64,000 nt of DNA, taken from Apostichopus japonicus. Taxonomy: Eukaryota > Echinodermata > Holothuroidea > Aspidochirotida > Stichopodidae. Positions 31,926 to 45,287 of the stretch are shown here, one piece after another. Position 1 is the stretch's first letter; every line of letters starts with the position of its first letter. The notes below the pieces were generated by a model that worked only from the letters and a program-made list of their open reading frames with translations, was not told the origin of the DNA and searched no databases. Position numbers and translations under genes: made by a program. The stretch is from assembly GCF_037975245.1 (NCBI RefSeq), contig NC_092577.1, positions 1,794,001 through 1,858,000 of the forward strand, in the 5' to 3' direction.

Positions 31926-34746
31926 ACATTTGTGTTCAATAAGAAAATTTCGATCCGGCAAATCAAGGATATCATTGAATCCTGTTTTGAGTTAGCGATG
32001 ATGTTCTCTGTTCCCTTCCCTCCCCACACCCAGGGAACCTGTGCCTCGAATGACGTTTACATCTTCAAGTTACCGAGCCACACAGAAGTAAAACATGAAA
32101 CCATTAAGACCCACCGGACTGAACGAAACCCGATTCCACTCCCTGGGTCGAAGCGTTTACCTTTACTTACTAAGCCGACCTCACATAGGTATATATGAGA
32201 TAGGAACGGCAAGAATTGGTACTCGGCGTACAGACTGAAAGTATGTATATACCCGTCTGAGCAACAACTCGCAATGATGAACAGGCAAGATCATAACACG
32301 TCAACTGTGAAACGAGGGGAGGGGTCCGGGGTAATTGAGCGAGGACAGAGTGATGATAATTTTAGATAAATTTGATTGCTGTTTTGATGCCATGTGGGCG
32401 TTATGAAACGCACTGGCAACGAGAGTCACATCGGGATCCAGGGACCACTTTTTGAAGTCTTCAATTTACCTTAAGTATATTAACAATGATACTACTTTAT
32501 TATCCATCCCATCATATTCTCCCTCCCCTCAATTCTGGCGGAGGCCCACACCCCCCCCCCCCCGCCCGCCAGCCTTGGTGAGGCCTGATGACACGCATAT
32601 TCATGCAGTAGTCTAACAACTGAGGTAACCAACGTACGTTATGCGATCAGTCGCATAGGTGGTTGAATACAATTTCTTTTCTTGGAAATAGACACTTTCC
32701 TGGTTGTATCCGGTGAAACACAGAAACTTATTCACAGAACCGCGTTTTTAGTTATGCTGAGGTAACTCTTTGTACAGACAGAAAGTGAAAACCAAACTAT
32801 GCACTGACATGGTCTTTTCATTAAAAAATAACGGCCATGTAGTCCGATTCTGACATTTTAATCAAACGCGTTGGGAAAAAGTGGGAAAACCCCTTTCTAT
32901 CATAGCAGAAGCACACATCCCTCGGTAGTTTCCGCAAACAAATCTTAAGCTTGGAAGCTCGACAGATGTATTGCGTAGACCTCGATACATCGCGCTAATG
33001 AAAAGACTTTAACCAATTTGATTACAAATTTGTTACATGTCACGGCTGATTATACAATTATCGAGAAAATCAATGATGTTACATTCCAAATACCAGCACT
33101 TAAATGTCGACACCAGTCATATACCGCAGATGTATACCGAGCCTATCATGTACTACTACGCCTATTGCATAACGTACTGAACCTAGCCTACTTTGTAATA
33201 AGCTTCAGGGAGTTGAACCCTGCAACTGCCAGAAGATTAATCAGTGATAAGAACAATTAACCATCTATAGAATATAATTCAAAGCGATATTATGGTGGTT
33301 TAAGTTCATTGATTAACACAATTTATCTACACAGTTAGGTCAAAACTACACCCAACCTTTTTTTTAACGTACGTGAAGATTTTTGTGATTTGGTAAAAAA
33401 AAAGGGATGTCGTCATAGTTACACAGAGTTATAAAGTGACTATACTGCAGTCCAGTTCCTGTATGGACTTATGGGAAGGTTTTATCTGGTAAATATAGTT
33501 TTCATTCACACAACCATATGTAGAGTTATAGAAGAAGATATTGAAAAATTTGATAATTAGGCCTTCAACTACATAACAGTGCATATATAAATATCACGGG
33601 AATACCCCTTTAACTACCGACTTTAGTATGTACAGTTATGACGAAGTTCATCTATAGGCTATTTAGATTGTAGCGTGTACAACAAAATTGTCATCACTTT
33701 TTTTGAAGAGTAACAACACCCTAGACAATCATCGGTTTCATATCTGGAATAAAAGGGCATATGTTTTACATTTTCTGTAGATACCGTGTATGTATATGCC
33801 CACTTGGACTTTAATCTCCATGCGAATTCACCATTGACGGGTGAAGTATACACGATAATATGGTTGTGGTGAATGCTACTTTAAAATGTTATTTAGCCAT
33901 TCACCGATATTGATATATCTCTATACGTCAAGTATGTGACGTCATCGGTCGCATACCACACGTGTCACTCTGATCGTATCTTCTTTAACAGCACATTGTG
34001 CTGTTTTGTATACGTAGGATGATTAAGAGAGAGGGATGTATGTTGATAAATGGGAGCTAAGCTGCCACAACACCATATATATTACAAAGAACATTATACA
34101 CGAAGTTAATGCAGGTTGTAACATAAATAGCAAGAAGGCCTACTCAGCGATGTTTAAATGACTTATATAGCCTATGTGTATGTGTGGTGATAGAGTCAGC
34201 CCTTACTGGCGGCGAAGGGGTTTGTATTGTAACGTATAAAGTAGAAATATTAGATGTTCCCATCATGCACCTCTAACTTTGCTCACGGCCTGGCCGACCC
34301 CTTGAAATTGAGAGCCACTACAGCACGAGCAAGCCGTAATTACCCTGTCCGGCATCACCGCGTCATGCACAACCAACATCAATATGATAAACAAAGGCTG
34401 CAAAATCTTGCACTTTTATCGCCAGCTATTTTTTCAGTCTACGATTGGTATACCTTCTCACCCTCCAAAGAAGGGCACTGCGAGGTTTAAGGTTAAAACC
34501 CCACGAGGAGGCTCTGGTGTTCAATACCCCTTCACACACCCGGCGCCCTCCATTCCCCTCCCAATAAGCGCTGGAGTTATTATATATTCCAGAGGAAAAC
34601 AATTACGTGTCTTAAGTATTCGGGATTAGATTGAATGGATTGAAACATATAGTGCGTGCGTCCACGTCAGACGTTTGTATAATATATCAAGCGCCATATT
34701 ACCTAACATGGATATTCTTATCTTGATTATTAGGCCTAGGCTAATA

Positions 34747-35006
34747 CCCGGCAAACACAAAACGTTATCATAAATTTTTTAAAGAGCCTCTAAACTATGT
34801 TTTATAACGTTAAATGTGGTGTTATAAAAACGTCGGCATAACGTTTTTATGTGATATTAATGTTATATTAATGTTTTAACGAAAAAATGTTTTGAAATAA
34901 TAGCCTGAAAACGTTTTCGTGACATATTACACGACAAAAATAACGTTATCAAAACAAAAGACGAAACTTTTTAATAACGTTTTAAAAACGTTTTTGTGTT
35001 TGCTGG
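34747..35006. mobile_element. MITE with CAAACACAAAACGTT termini
   Basis: A 260-bp element. The left end is CCGGCAAACACAAAACGTTA; the right end, reverse-complemented, is CCAGCAAACACAAAAACGTT. The interior is rich in further AACGTT/ACGTTTT motifs. No frame. The target duplication is unclear. Confidence 0.7.
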
Positions 35007-35893
35007 TTAACTAGTCAATTTCGTGTTGCACGGATTGGCCTATGTACAGTACATTGACTTAGGTAACAATGTCAGTTTTAGTAATGCCTTTCGCAATTTC
35101 TCAATTGATTTCGTAAGTACTCAAACGGCTTTTCCAATTTTAAAAATCTGTCCGCGATTTGAAAAATTCTTTCATGGGGAGTTAGTTTTGAATAGTTAAC
35201 TGCTACGTACGCTTCGTGACGACGGCATGGTACATGTATATACGTACTGTATCAGGCCCGTTGCCAATTACAATTCTTACAGCTGTCTTGTGTCGCAAAA
35301 CTAGTCCCCCACCCGCGTAAATCTGACCGCGATACTTGACCTCTCCACCAGGACCGTTAACACTGGAGTCATAGAGACGTACCCCCAAGGGCGGCGGAAC
35401 CGGGGGGCACAGGGGGACGTGCCCCCCCCCCCCACTTTTCCTCAGGTTAAAAATATGCCCTTTTTCTACATAAAAATTGAGGTCTCTCAAGTTAGCAAGA
35501 GGCCAGGGAACCAGAATGAACACTCGGGAAGGGCCGTTTCCGGCCATCTGGGGGGTCTGTAAAACCAAAAATTTTCTTGTACGCTCCGCGCTAACCGATG
35601 GTCGCGCTCCGCTCAGATAGTCGTGCATACAACTTTGCAAATCCTGGCTACGCCCCTGACTTTTAATGAATTTCTGTGGGTCAAACTCAAAACTATTTCG
35701 AATGCAAAATTTGTTAAGATATTAACAAGAAATAAACTCTAATTCGGAAGATTCCTACATTAGCAACTAGCATGATTTCACCTCATTTTGTCTCAAAAGA
35801 AAACTTGTTCCTTGTTTCCCAATTTGCACATTGGATATTACAGTGCTAGTATGCATATTTTCCTTGAGGGGGGGGGGGGTGTGATGGAGTGAT

Positions 35894-37588
35894 CTTTCTT
35901 TCTTTCTTTCTAGCCTATTTCGCTCCACTGCAGGAGGAAGGCCTCTTCATCGATTTTCCATTTCCATCTGTCCTGTGCTCTCCTTTGCCATTGAACACCT
36001 GTAAATTCTCTGAGTTCATCTGTCCATCTTCTACTCTGCCTGCCTCTCCTTCTGACACAAGTTCTTGGGGTCCAGTTGGTAATTTTCTTTGTCCATCTGT
36101 TATCATGTTGCCTGGCCAAATGGCCGGCCCATCGCCATTTCTTGACTTTGATTTCCTTTATGATGTCTTGGACATTGGTTTTCTCTCTTAAGTTTTGGTT
36201 GGTTACTCTGTCTCTCCTTGTGACTCCAATCATGATTCTTTCCAACGCCCTCTCTGTCACTCTCAACTTCTTTTCCAGTTTTTTCGTTGTTGTCCAGGTC
36301 TCCGCACCATATGATAGTACAGGAATTATGCACTGGTTGAAAACTTGTTTCTTCAGTGATGTTGGAAGGTCCTGGTCACGGAAAATGAAGCTTAGTTTAC
36401 CAAATTTGACCCATGCTAGTTGGATTCTTCTGTTTACCTCTCCCGGTGTTTCATTGTTGAGGGAGATCCTTTTGCCCAAGTAGATGTAACTGTCCACCTC
36501 TTCTATCTCTATCCCCTGTACTGTAATCTGATGTCCTCTTATTCTGTCACCCATCATTACTTTAGTCTTTTTGATATTCATATTGAGTCCTGCCTTTCTG
36601 CTTTCTCTGGCTAGTTCTTGCATCATTGTCTGCAGCTCTTGTGGTTGGTGACTTAGAAGAAGTATGTCATCAGCAAATCTCAGATGGGTCAGGTGTTCAC
36701 CATCCACTGCAATTCCTTTTGATTGCCAGTCTAGATTCCTGAAGGCATTTTCCAAGGCTGCTGTAAAGAGTTTAGGAGAGATTGGATCACCCTGCCTCAC
36801 ACCTTTCAGAATTTTGAAGATGTTGGTTTTGTCTCCATCCAGATGAATTCTTGCACTGGGGTCTCTATAGATGGCTTTCACCAGACGAATGTATTTCTTA
36901 TCTGTGATCTGGTCTTCCAATGCATGAAGCAAGGACTGGTGGTCGAGGCTATCAAAAGCTTTTTCATAATCTATGAAGCCCAGACAAAGATTAAACCGGT
37001 ATTCCTTAGCTTTCTCAATCACCTGGCTTAAAGTGTGAAGGTGGTCTGATGTCCGGAAGCCTGATCGAAACCCCGCCTGCTCTCGTGGTTGTTTATCATC
37101 AAGATCCTTCTCCACTCTGGCTAGAATGACTCTGGTGAAGATCTTGTACAGATGAGGCAGCAAACTGATTGGTCGATAATTCTTGATGTCCTTCATATCC
37201 CCTTTTTTGTAAAGTATGATGACTTTTGCTTCATTCCATTGGGTTGGTATCTCCTCTAGTTCCATGATTTTGTTAAAGAGTATTGTTAGGATCTCGGTAG
37301 TTTCTTCTCCTCCTAGTCTCAGGATGTCTGCCGTCAAATGGTCTTCACCTGGTGCTTTACCTTTTTTCATCTGATCTATTGCATTCCTCACTTCTGCCTT
37401 GAGAATTGGTGGTACATCCTCTGCTTTCTCTGACCAATTTTCAAGCGGTCTCCAATCTGGTTGGTCAGTGCTGTATAGATCTCTGTAGAAATCTTCTATG
37501 ACTTGAGTTATCTTTGTTTTGTCAGTAATCTCTGTCCCATCCTTATCTTTCATTGATGATAGCAGCTTTCTGCCTCCCTCTAGTTTTC
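35894..37588 (-). mobile_element. 5'-truncated RTE-like LINE
   Basis: An insertion of about 1.7 kb on the minus strand, flanked by a perfect TGATGGAGTGAT at 35882-35893 and 37589-37600. Its 3' end is a GAAA-type simple repeat. Nearly the whole insert is one open frame. Confidence 0.9.
35910..37588 (-). pseudogene. LINE reverse transcriptase, C-terminal part (open frame)
   Basis: Open to the truncation point; the 547-codon part from the first ATG starts at 37553. Reverse-transcriptase motifs follow in order: KGKAPGEDHL, EAKVIILYKKGD, NYRPISLLPHLYK, the AGFRSG block, GFIDYEKAFDSLDH, GVRQGDPISPKLF and the catalytic FADDILLL. After it come GAETW and a C-terminal block with KKWRWAGHLARQ. This set is typical of the endonuclease-reverse transcriptases of RTE-like LINEs. 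The endonuclease domain is lost. Lack of stops implies a young copy. Confidence 0.88.
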
Positions 37589-39539
37589 TGATGGAGTGAT
37601 GTGTATACGCAAATATGATAATACAACTAAGAGTTATAAAGGGTACTAAGTATTAGGCTGCATCAGTCCAATCGAATTTCTGCAAAGTGCCCTTTGATGT
37701 CGGTGCCCCCCCAGATTAAAAGTGCTTCCGCCGCCCTTGAGTACCCCTCTCCCCCTCAGTGGCGTGCAAATGATTTCAAAGGTTGGGAGGGTCAAATTGA
37801 AATTTCCCAGAACTTTAGGAAGGGTCATGGACCTAATTACTGGATCCAAAGGACAAATAGCGAATGAAGGATGTCAAAAAGGAAGAGGTGCGGCTGCATG
37901 TGGGGTCCTTTAATCCTAATCCGACACCCGTAACGTTTGTGGGTGGGGGGGGGGGACATATGTGGGGTCCTGCTCTAGAAAAAAATGTAATTTAATACGC
38001 CTCCACCGTCCTTCCCCTGCCCCTCCCTCACACAGATTGACAAACTCGCCCCTCCCCCCCCCCCCCCCCGCCGGTACACACACAAGCACCTGCTCTCCCT
38101 CATGGCCGGTACGTACGTCGGCCTCATATATAGTTCGTACCCGATCGACGAGCCGGTAATACCTGTGTAACCCGCTTACGTGATTACGTACCTGGGTCCC
38201 GGTAGGCCGACAATTAGCTACTGTTTAGTACGAATTATTAGTGTAAAACGATATAGCTATATGAATGGAATACAAAACCGGTGATCGATGCTACCATCGA
38301 TGCTACCTCAAGCTGCAAACCTAATTACTGTTAAAAATTCTAAGAAATTTAATCCGGGTTAAACATGTGGCTATAGGAAAACATAACGGTATAGAAATAA
38401 ATCCATTTAGCACCAGTTCCCGCACGTTTACAATCAGTGGTAGGCCTACGTAAAACCATCAGTTTCAGTACGTTCTGAATAGCGTATGTTCTTAACTTAC
38501 CTCAAAATAATTCTCACACCGAGCCACGTGCATGCATGAATATGTCTGTCTGTGATTCAATCTTGTGTGCCTTCGAATACCTAAATGGAACGTCGATGTT
38601 TTGTAGCAGCGAGGTTGTAGTGTGATAATTTATCGCTATGCAGCTGTAAATAATAACGTGAGTCGCATTGACCAATATATACCTATGTCGCTATGTGAAC
38701 ATTTGAAAGCGTTGTATTGTCATGTTCATAACGGGTTTAAAAGATATCTAGTCAACTTCGCAAGAGTAGAATTCCATAGATCGAAGTTAGTCTTCCGTAA
38801 CTTAATCTGTGATGGTTATCGGCCGGGAGTATAACGCTCGAATTGCAGGATATATGTACCTATACCGTGGCGCGTATATAGCCTATATACTTCGCAACCT
38901 TTAACCAGTTTACAATTTTGGCAGTAATCTAGGGTCGACTGTTTCTTCCTTCTTTTATATTTAGCCAGGATATTTGAATCTTCAAACTAACGCCAAGTTC
39001 AATTCCTCACAAAGTAATGGCCCGAGACGGAACTTTTATTTTTTATCAATACCCCCATCGAAGGTTAAGTAAATCATAAAGTGAAAGACAGACTTTTGAC
39101 AAATATGATTTACAAGGTTATCTAAATTGAATTCTCTCTGTGATGTGAATTGCCCTGAGAAAATTCCATTGATAATATTTTTTGCCTCAACTTACTTAAA
39201 GGAGTGAGTGTGCTTAAAATGGAAACATTTTGTATTCCACCGTGACATGTTATACCTCGCACAGACATTAGGCCTATACATATGATAATTGCTCCAGAGC
39301 CAACGTGGTATATAGGTTCATATAGCTGGGGATTAAAATCAGGCTCGAGAATACTGGCGACAAAAATGGTAAAATATTTGAATTATGTAAATAACACTGT
39401 CAACATTATAGCCTTTAGCCTATATAGCCTATATATATGTTGAGACTAGTGGAACACTAGTAGTTGTTACTCAGAGTTTCACGCGTTGAGCGATCATCAG
39501 ACAACTAATCTGATAATGATAATAATAATAATATTTGTT

Positions 39540-39910
39540 CAATGGCGTAGGAACCGGGGGGCTGGGGGGCGCCAGCCCCCCCCAGTGAAAAATGTGGACG
39601 GGCGGAAGTATCATTCCGCCCCCCCCCCCCCCCGCTTCGCAAGTCAGAAAACCCCTTTTTCATTTCCAAATGAGAAAAAAAAATCTCATTTGGAGCACCA
39701 AATTGCATCTAAGGCCAGGTGAAAATGCAAAATTATATACAAAATGGAGTGGGTGGGTTGAAGTGTGCTATATTGCACCAAATTGCATCTGAGGCCACCT
39801 GGAAATGCAAAAAAAATCCCAAAAAATTCCCTTAGACCCCTCCCCAGGCCGGCCATCAGTCTTCAGCCCCCCCCCCCTCCCGCACTCAAAAGTACCTTCC
39901 TACGCCACTG
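39540..39910. mobile_element. Non-autonomous hAT-like element with perfect target duplication
   Basis: A 371-bp element with ends CAATGGCGTAGGAACC and, reverse-complemented, CAGTGGCGTAGGAAGG. TATTTGTT flanks it exactly at 39532-39539 and 39911-39918. The interior has two copies of a GCACCAAATTGCATCT block and long C runs. Confidence 0.88.
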
Positions 39911-40239
39911 TATTTGTTTATGCTCGCTAGAAGATACAAAACTAAGCAGTTCAATGTATCTCAAAGTTTCGGTTCATTGGCAGATAATACAAGAAGAGAA
40001 AGACGAATATCGAGGGCGCAAGTCATCAATAGCGTGTTGGTGTTTATAATAGTGACGCTATCTATGAAATAAATATTTCGATTTCATTTCCAAGATGCAC
40101 ACATCATCTTGCTGACAACCTCCCTAAGCATTTTGGTCAGATTTGCGGTATTTATTCCCCTCAAAAACCTCGACAACAGGGAGGGCGAGCTTGGCGCCAC
40201 TAAACATCGGTACTTATCCCCCTAGTACCCCTCCCCACG

Positions 40240-40610
40240 GTCATATGCGTAGGAGCCCAATTTGATTTGGGGGGGGGGGGGAGCTGTAACGACTTGACCG
40301 AAAAATATAACCAAAGTTTTTCGCGTGTTCAACATGTTAATGTGCATATCATATAGGCATGCAACGGTTATTACATTGTATGCCAATAACATACAATCAT
40401 TTGCCGTGTTATTACCCTTCCATATTGGTTATCATTATTTGGGAAGACGTTACAATAATAATGATAATAATAATATCAGTTTAACTATTGAAAACAAATT
40501 TTTTTTTCAGTAAGTGCCCGTAAAATTCTCATCATAAATGCCCGAATTTTCAAAAAAATATTTGGTTGGGGGCTACAGCCCCCCCCCCCCACCACCCGCC
40601 TCCTACGTTG
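40240..40610. mobile_element. Possible TIR element related to the GCGTAGGA group
   Basis: The left phrase ATGCGTAGGAGCCC and the right phrase, reverse-complemented, CAACGTAGGAGGCGG are loosely alike, and G-run then C-run interiors mirror each other. No matching target duplication was found. Confidence 0.35.
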
Positions 40611-41337
40611 TCACGAGTTCCAATGGTCCGAAGAGTGAACCTATATAGTGAACATATTTTGCTTTTTGTGTCTATGCGGGCCTCTCTCTCTCCTTCTTTC
40701 TAGATTTATGTGTTGGTATTCTGGTAGCTTGGTGCGATCAGAGACAACTTTCTTCTAAAACAGAGTTGTAGTTCGGGTTAAATCTGAAAAGCCTAGTATC
40801 CGAAATATTGAAACTTACCTTAATTCTCAGTGAAAGCAACTAGAGGTAGGTGACAGATTATCACACTGGGATGCCAACTTGGGAGGCTGAGGGAAGGGGG
40901 TTGGGCTAGTCTAGGAGAGAAAAGGAGGGGTGAGTGGGTAGTAAAAGTTAAGCAGTACGGCTCAAACTAGCAATTCCTCTCATTGAGAAAGAAAACATTG
41001 GTTTTGTACCACATAAAGTAAGATACTAGACAGTCACTATATAGTCAGTTTTCTGTTACATTATTCACCAATATTTCAAATGGAGATGATTTTCCTTTTC
41101 TGTAAATTTGTTGCTTTGTCTCTTAGCCATCAAACCAATGCTAGCAACACAGGTGTCAATAATGTGGTAGAGTAGAATACAGCAGAGACATCTTGTACTA
41201 GTAGAAACAGTGGAGGAACCACCCATCCCATCCCTCTGCACCCCTCTCCTTGACCCCACCTCCACCCCACTCACGCCCCTGCTACGTCAAAGATACATTG
41301 CCGTTTCCTGTTACCATAATTTACTGTGTAAAAGTAA

Positions 41338-41383
41338 GTTGGCCTGACGTTACGATCCTAGCAGGATCTTCTTCAAAGGCTAA
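41338..41383 (-). ncRNA. Decayed hammerhead motif, inverted arm of insertion B
   Basis: The minus strand reads TTGAAGA for CTGAAGA and GTAAC for GAAAC. Both are core positions, so this arm should be inactive. Stem II GATCC/GGATC is kept. Confidence 0.55.
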
Positions 41384-41409
41384 ATGACAAAGGCTAAATC
41401 ACTTGTCAT

Positions 41410-41454
41410 TTAGCCTCTGAAGAAGATCCTGCAAGGATCGAAACGTCAGGCCAA
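41410..41454 (+). ncRNA. Hammerhead ribozyme motif, sense arm of insertion B
   Basis: Stem I TTAGCCT/AGGCCAA, core CTGAAGA, stem II GATCC-TGCAA-GGATC, GAAAC and GTC all match the copy at 20820-20864; only the stem II loop differs (TGCAA for TGCTA). Predicted cleavage follows GTC at 41447. Confidence 0.72.
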
Positions 41455-44400
41455 CTTACTTTTACACATTCTCCTACACAGGCTTTCTAGTGGATAAGCA
41501 GTTTGCTAACAGTTTTATTTTATTTTACCATAATTTACTGAATGAAAAGGAAAGAAAATGAAAAAAAAAATTAAAAGACAAGGAAATGTTTTGATATAAA
41601 TCTTGTAATCAAACATCAACATAGGAACCATTAATCTCTTTGCAATGATACATATTCATATATACATAAATGCATATTCATGATTTCTTTCTTTTTATTT
41701 TCCTCAATGATGCCTATTGCACATTGCTATCCAATATATACTACAGAAAGAGTACATGCCCTTGGACCCTCTCTGTGCGGAATACTAACATTTGTGAGAA
41801 AAAGTCGAACCAAATAAAAGCTAATGGGAGGGGGGGGGGGGGAAGAAAAAAATGTTAATTAGCCACAATTTAATATTTTTGTACTTCTCTGATCAAAAGG
41901 AATGTTTGTAACAACAAGTTATAAGTTACGACTTGTACCATAGAACACAGAACAAGCTGTTCTTAATTATAATACTGCACTTTGCCAATGCTTACTGCTC
42001 CCAACCCCCTCCCCCACACCTTAATCATAAGCTACTGAGATTAAGGTTAGTGTCATAACCATGGATTTCACAAACGAAAGAATGTTTATTATACTAATTT
42101 TATGCTAAATTGCTGTACCCATCATGTTAAATGACACTGACCCTCATTACTGCCTAAGTGTAAATTCTTTCATTCACATTACAGACAAGAAGTGGAAGGG
42201 GCACTCTTTGGTCATGATTTTGACTTGGACAAAATTGGAAACATTATTTTTCAGACCACAATATTTGGCCCCAAAATATGCTAGAAAATCAAACAATGGC
42301 CACTGATGCTCAAACTTAACACTGATTTTACTGTCAACCCTTTCAGCATTACTCCCTTACTGAGACCACCTTTTTTACCACTTCTAAATCTCTCTGAATA
42401 ACTTGAAAGGTTAGAACCCTCCGGCATGCTTATGTGGGCTTATATGGGCTAAATGCTGATGACCAGTAAGGGCCATGGAATGACGTGTGCCTAAGATATC
42501 TGAGTTTGGCATATCCAGAATCTCAGATTAAGTTCTTTTGTTCATGAATAATAAACATAAATACTTCAATGAAAATGTAACTTGACCTGCCCTAAAAGGG
42601 TTTATAGCATTAAAATATGCCATTGAATGTGACTCAGTAAATACTCACTGGTATTGAATCGGGTGAAACAACATACGCCCGACAAACCAATAATCAAACA
42701 AGACATATTAAACAGGCCATCAAAAATGCATATTGAACAAAAGGCATCATTCATACCCAATGAATGTAGTAGCACCATGCTATTTATACTTCCATTGCAC
42801 CCCAACCCCCCACCACAACCACCACAACATTCACATCCAAACAAACATTGGCAGAAAACGTGTCGACTGAATGAATGTCAAAATTTTCTTTACTAACATT
42901 TGCCTGATTTTGTATTTTTATTTCCAAAAGGTTAAGATATAATGATATAAATGAGTTTGTAATGGTAGCCTCTCCTCATTGGTATATCCAGCTGTGTAAT
43001 ATAGGTTTAAAAGCCTCTCTCTAATCAAAGTAGTGAACCATGCCAGGCTATGTAACATCACATAATAATAACGCAGACATTATTAGCAATGATGAAGACA
43101 CACCATCCTGAGTATTATCTGCATTCGAAGAATAAATGTCATATCTTTTCACAGACTTGTAACAAAACAGTAATATCGACAGTCTGCAAAACCCACGACC
43201 AAAATATTAGCTAACGACTGCAGATATTTGCAAAATTGAAATTAGAAAATCCATGTGTTAAGCTCCTCCAGTGTTAAAGACGTTCCGATCTGACGCGTTG
43301 AACCTAGAAGTATTGACAATTTTAAAATGCCACCATGCTATAACCTCTTTAGTTACACGTGCAGAGATCACTGGTAAATGAAATACAGATTGGTCAGACC
43401 GAGGGAGACGTCAGAAAGATTTCTTGAGAAGATCCTCCGTCACCTGCTACCACCCTTCCCCTCGGCAAAGCAAAGGTAAACTTGCATAAAATGAATACAT
43501 AGTTGTTAAGACGACGAACTTGAGAATTAAAATCGTACTACCTGAAATAGATGCAGTCGCATCCCTGGGCGCTATGTGACGTGTTTGTAGTTGATGTTCA
43601 TTACATCGTTACTTCTAGTCACACGATTGAACTATTATAGTCTTCCTTTAACACAAATTCATGCAAACCTTTTACAAGAATAATAAATAAGAAAATAACT
43701 TAGCAAAGTTTTACGAGGAGGAAGGAGAGAGAAATTAGAGGAGGGACATAAATGATTCTACTTGAATGTCCAATTAAATATGCTACCCCATTATCACCCC
43801 CCCCCCTCCTCATTAGCTCATCTCTTCCCTACACCCGATGATCCCCGACACACCCCCCCCCCCCCTCCGCACTGGCTATGGTTTTGTGTATATGTACATA
43901 CTACGTAGCCAAGGACATGTTCCATAATTAGATGAAGGTGACATTCGTTTGAGAGTCAACAAATTGGGGTGTTTTCATATTAAAATATGATATTCACTTC
44001 GTGAATTTCATAAATGCATCAAATCATATATTTTTTCGGAAGAGGGTTCTTCTGACAAGGCCATCCACCCCCCTCCCCCTCCCCTCTCCCCATTCCCTCT
44101 CCTCCTCTTACATTGTGGTAAAAATCAATTTTAATCTCTTAATATCCCTGCATAGAACACAAATTCAGAAACTTTGGCCCATAAGAAAAAAAATAACAGG
44201 GATGTTGATCTAAAATGTATAAAAGAAACATATATGACATAAAAGGATCATGACATTAAAGGTGACTGGTAGATCCCTTAAAACTAACCTTAATCCTCCC
44301 AGTCACCCCCATCCCACCCACCTCTCTCCCTTGAACCCCCTGCCCCACAACAACCTGTCCCACCCACTCACCTAACCACTAAACTATCAGCTGTTTTTAG

Positions 44401-45287
44401 CTGTTTTCTTCAATAAACACATATAAGTAAGGCAATAGGAATGTGCATCAAAATTATCACAAAAATCAAACCGATGCGAGTTGAAATACTTTACATTGCT
44501 GACGAAACCCGATGAAGATTTTTTAAGAGAAAAAAACACAGAAAAAAGAAAAGACTTATGAAGATTACAACGAAAGACTTTCACAGGGAATTTAGCCTGA
44601 ATGATTACGTGAATATTTACAAAACCCTTGCTCGTTGACAAGACACAGGCACTAGGCAAAAGAATTAAACAAAGAGCGACCACACTTGTTGGAATAATAA
44701 ATTATCTGTTAACCTTTTCACCAACCACAGCTCCTGTTTAAAAATAACAAGAGTTCTAACCAAAAGGTAGGAATCTTTTGGAATGAATTTCCTCAGGGAG
44801 GGGGGGGAGGGGGGAGAGATTTCGGTAAGTATTTAAATGGATAACCAATAAATACAAGAAGAGGAACTAACCCTTCTTTACAAATTTTCCTTGATAAAGG
44901 TAAACGAAAACAGAAAGAAGAAAAGAAGTTGTAGAGAGATATTACAATATTTCCAAAGAACATTCAAGGCAACTAATTTTGTCCACAAACCATCCATATC
45001 TTTGTCAGTATAGTACGTTGCACATTAATTTTAAAACCTCATTATATATCTCATTATTATACGAGCACAAATTGGCCCCTATATATTGATGGCCTAAAAA
45101 ATCATCATTTGTATTCAGTTTTGACAGGTTCCCTTCAATCATGCTATTATGAATGCAATGTTTCTTCTACTCAGGAATTTGCCCCTTGTCGAACCAATCA
45201 GGGTCTCTGGCCACGCACAAAATCAACAGATGGCTCTGTCACATTAAACCTACCTAGTTCTGCGAAACTTTACAAGCTGCAGTCTAT

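Larger units (their letters stand above)
35386..37739. mobile_element. TIR DNA transposon remnant split by a LINE
   Basis: Ends CAAGGGCGGCGGAACC (35386) and, reverse-complemented, CAAGGGCGGCGGAAGC (37739). Flanking 8-mers CGTACCCC (35378-35385) and AGTACCCC (37740-37747) match at seven of eight, consistent with a hAT-type target duplication. No transposase is left. An internal GGCTACGCCCCTGAC at 35650 may be the end of a second related element. Confidence 0.65.
41327..41524 (+). mobile_element. PLE 3' end with inverted arm (insertion B)
   Basis: A short plus-oriented copy: inverted arm 41325-41390, spacer of 12 bp, sense arm 41403-41468, then the tail through GCAGTTTGCTAACAG and TTTTATTTTA. 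TTACCATAATTTACTG occurs at 41311-41326 and 41525-41540, a 16-bp target duplication overlapping the first bases of the arm. No coding part remains. Confidence 0.9.
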
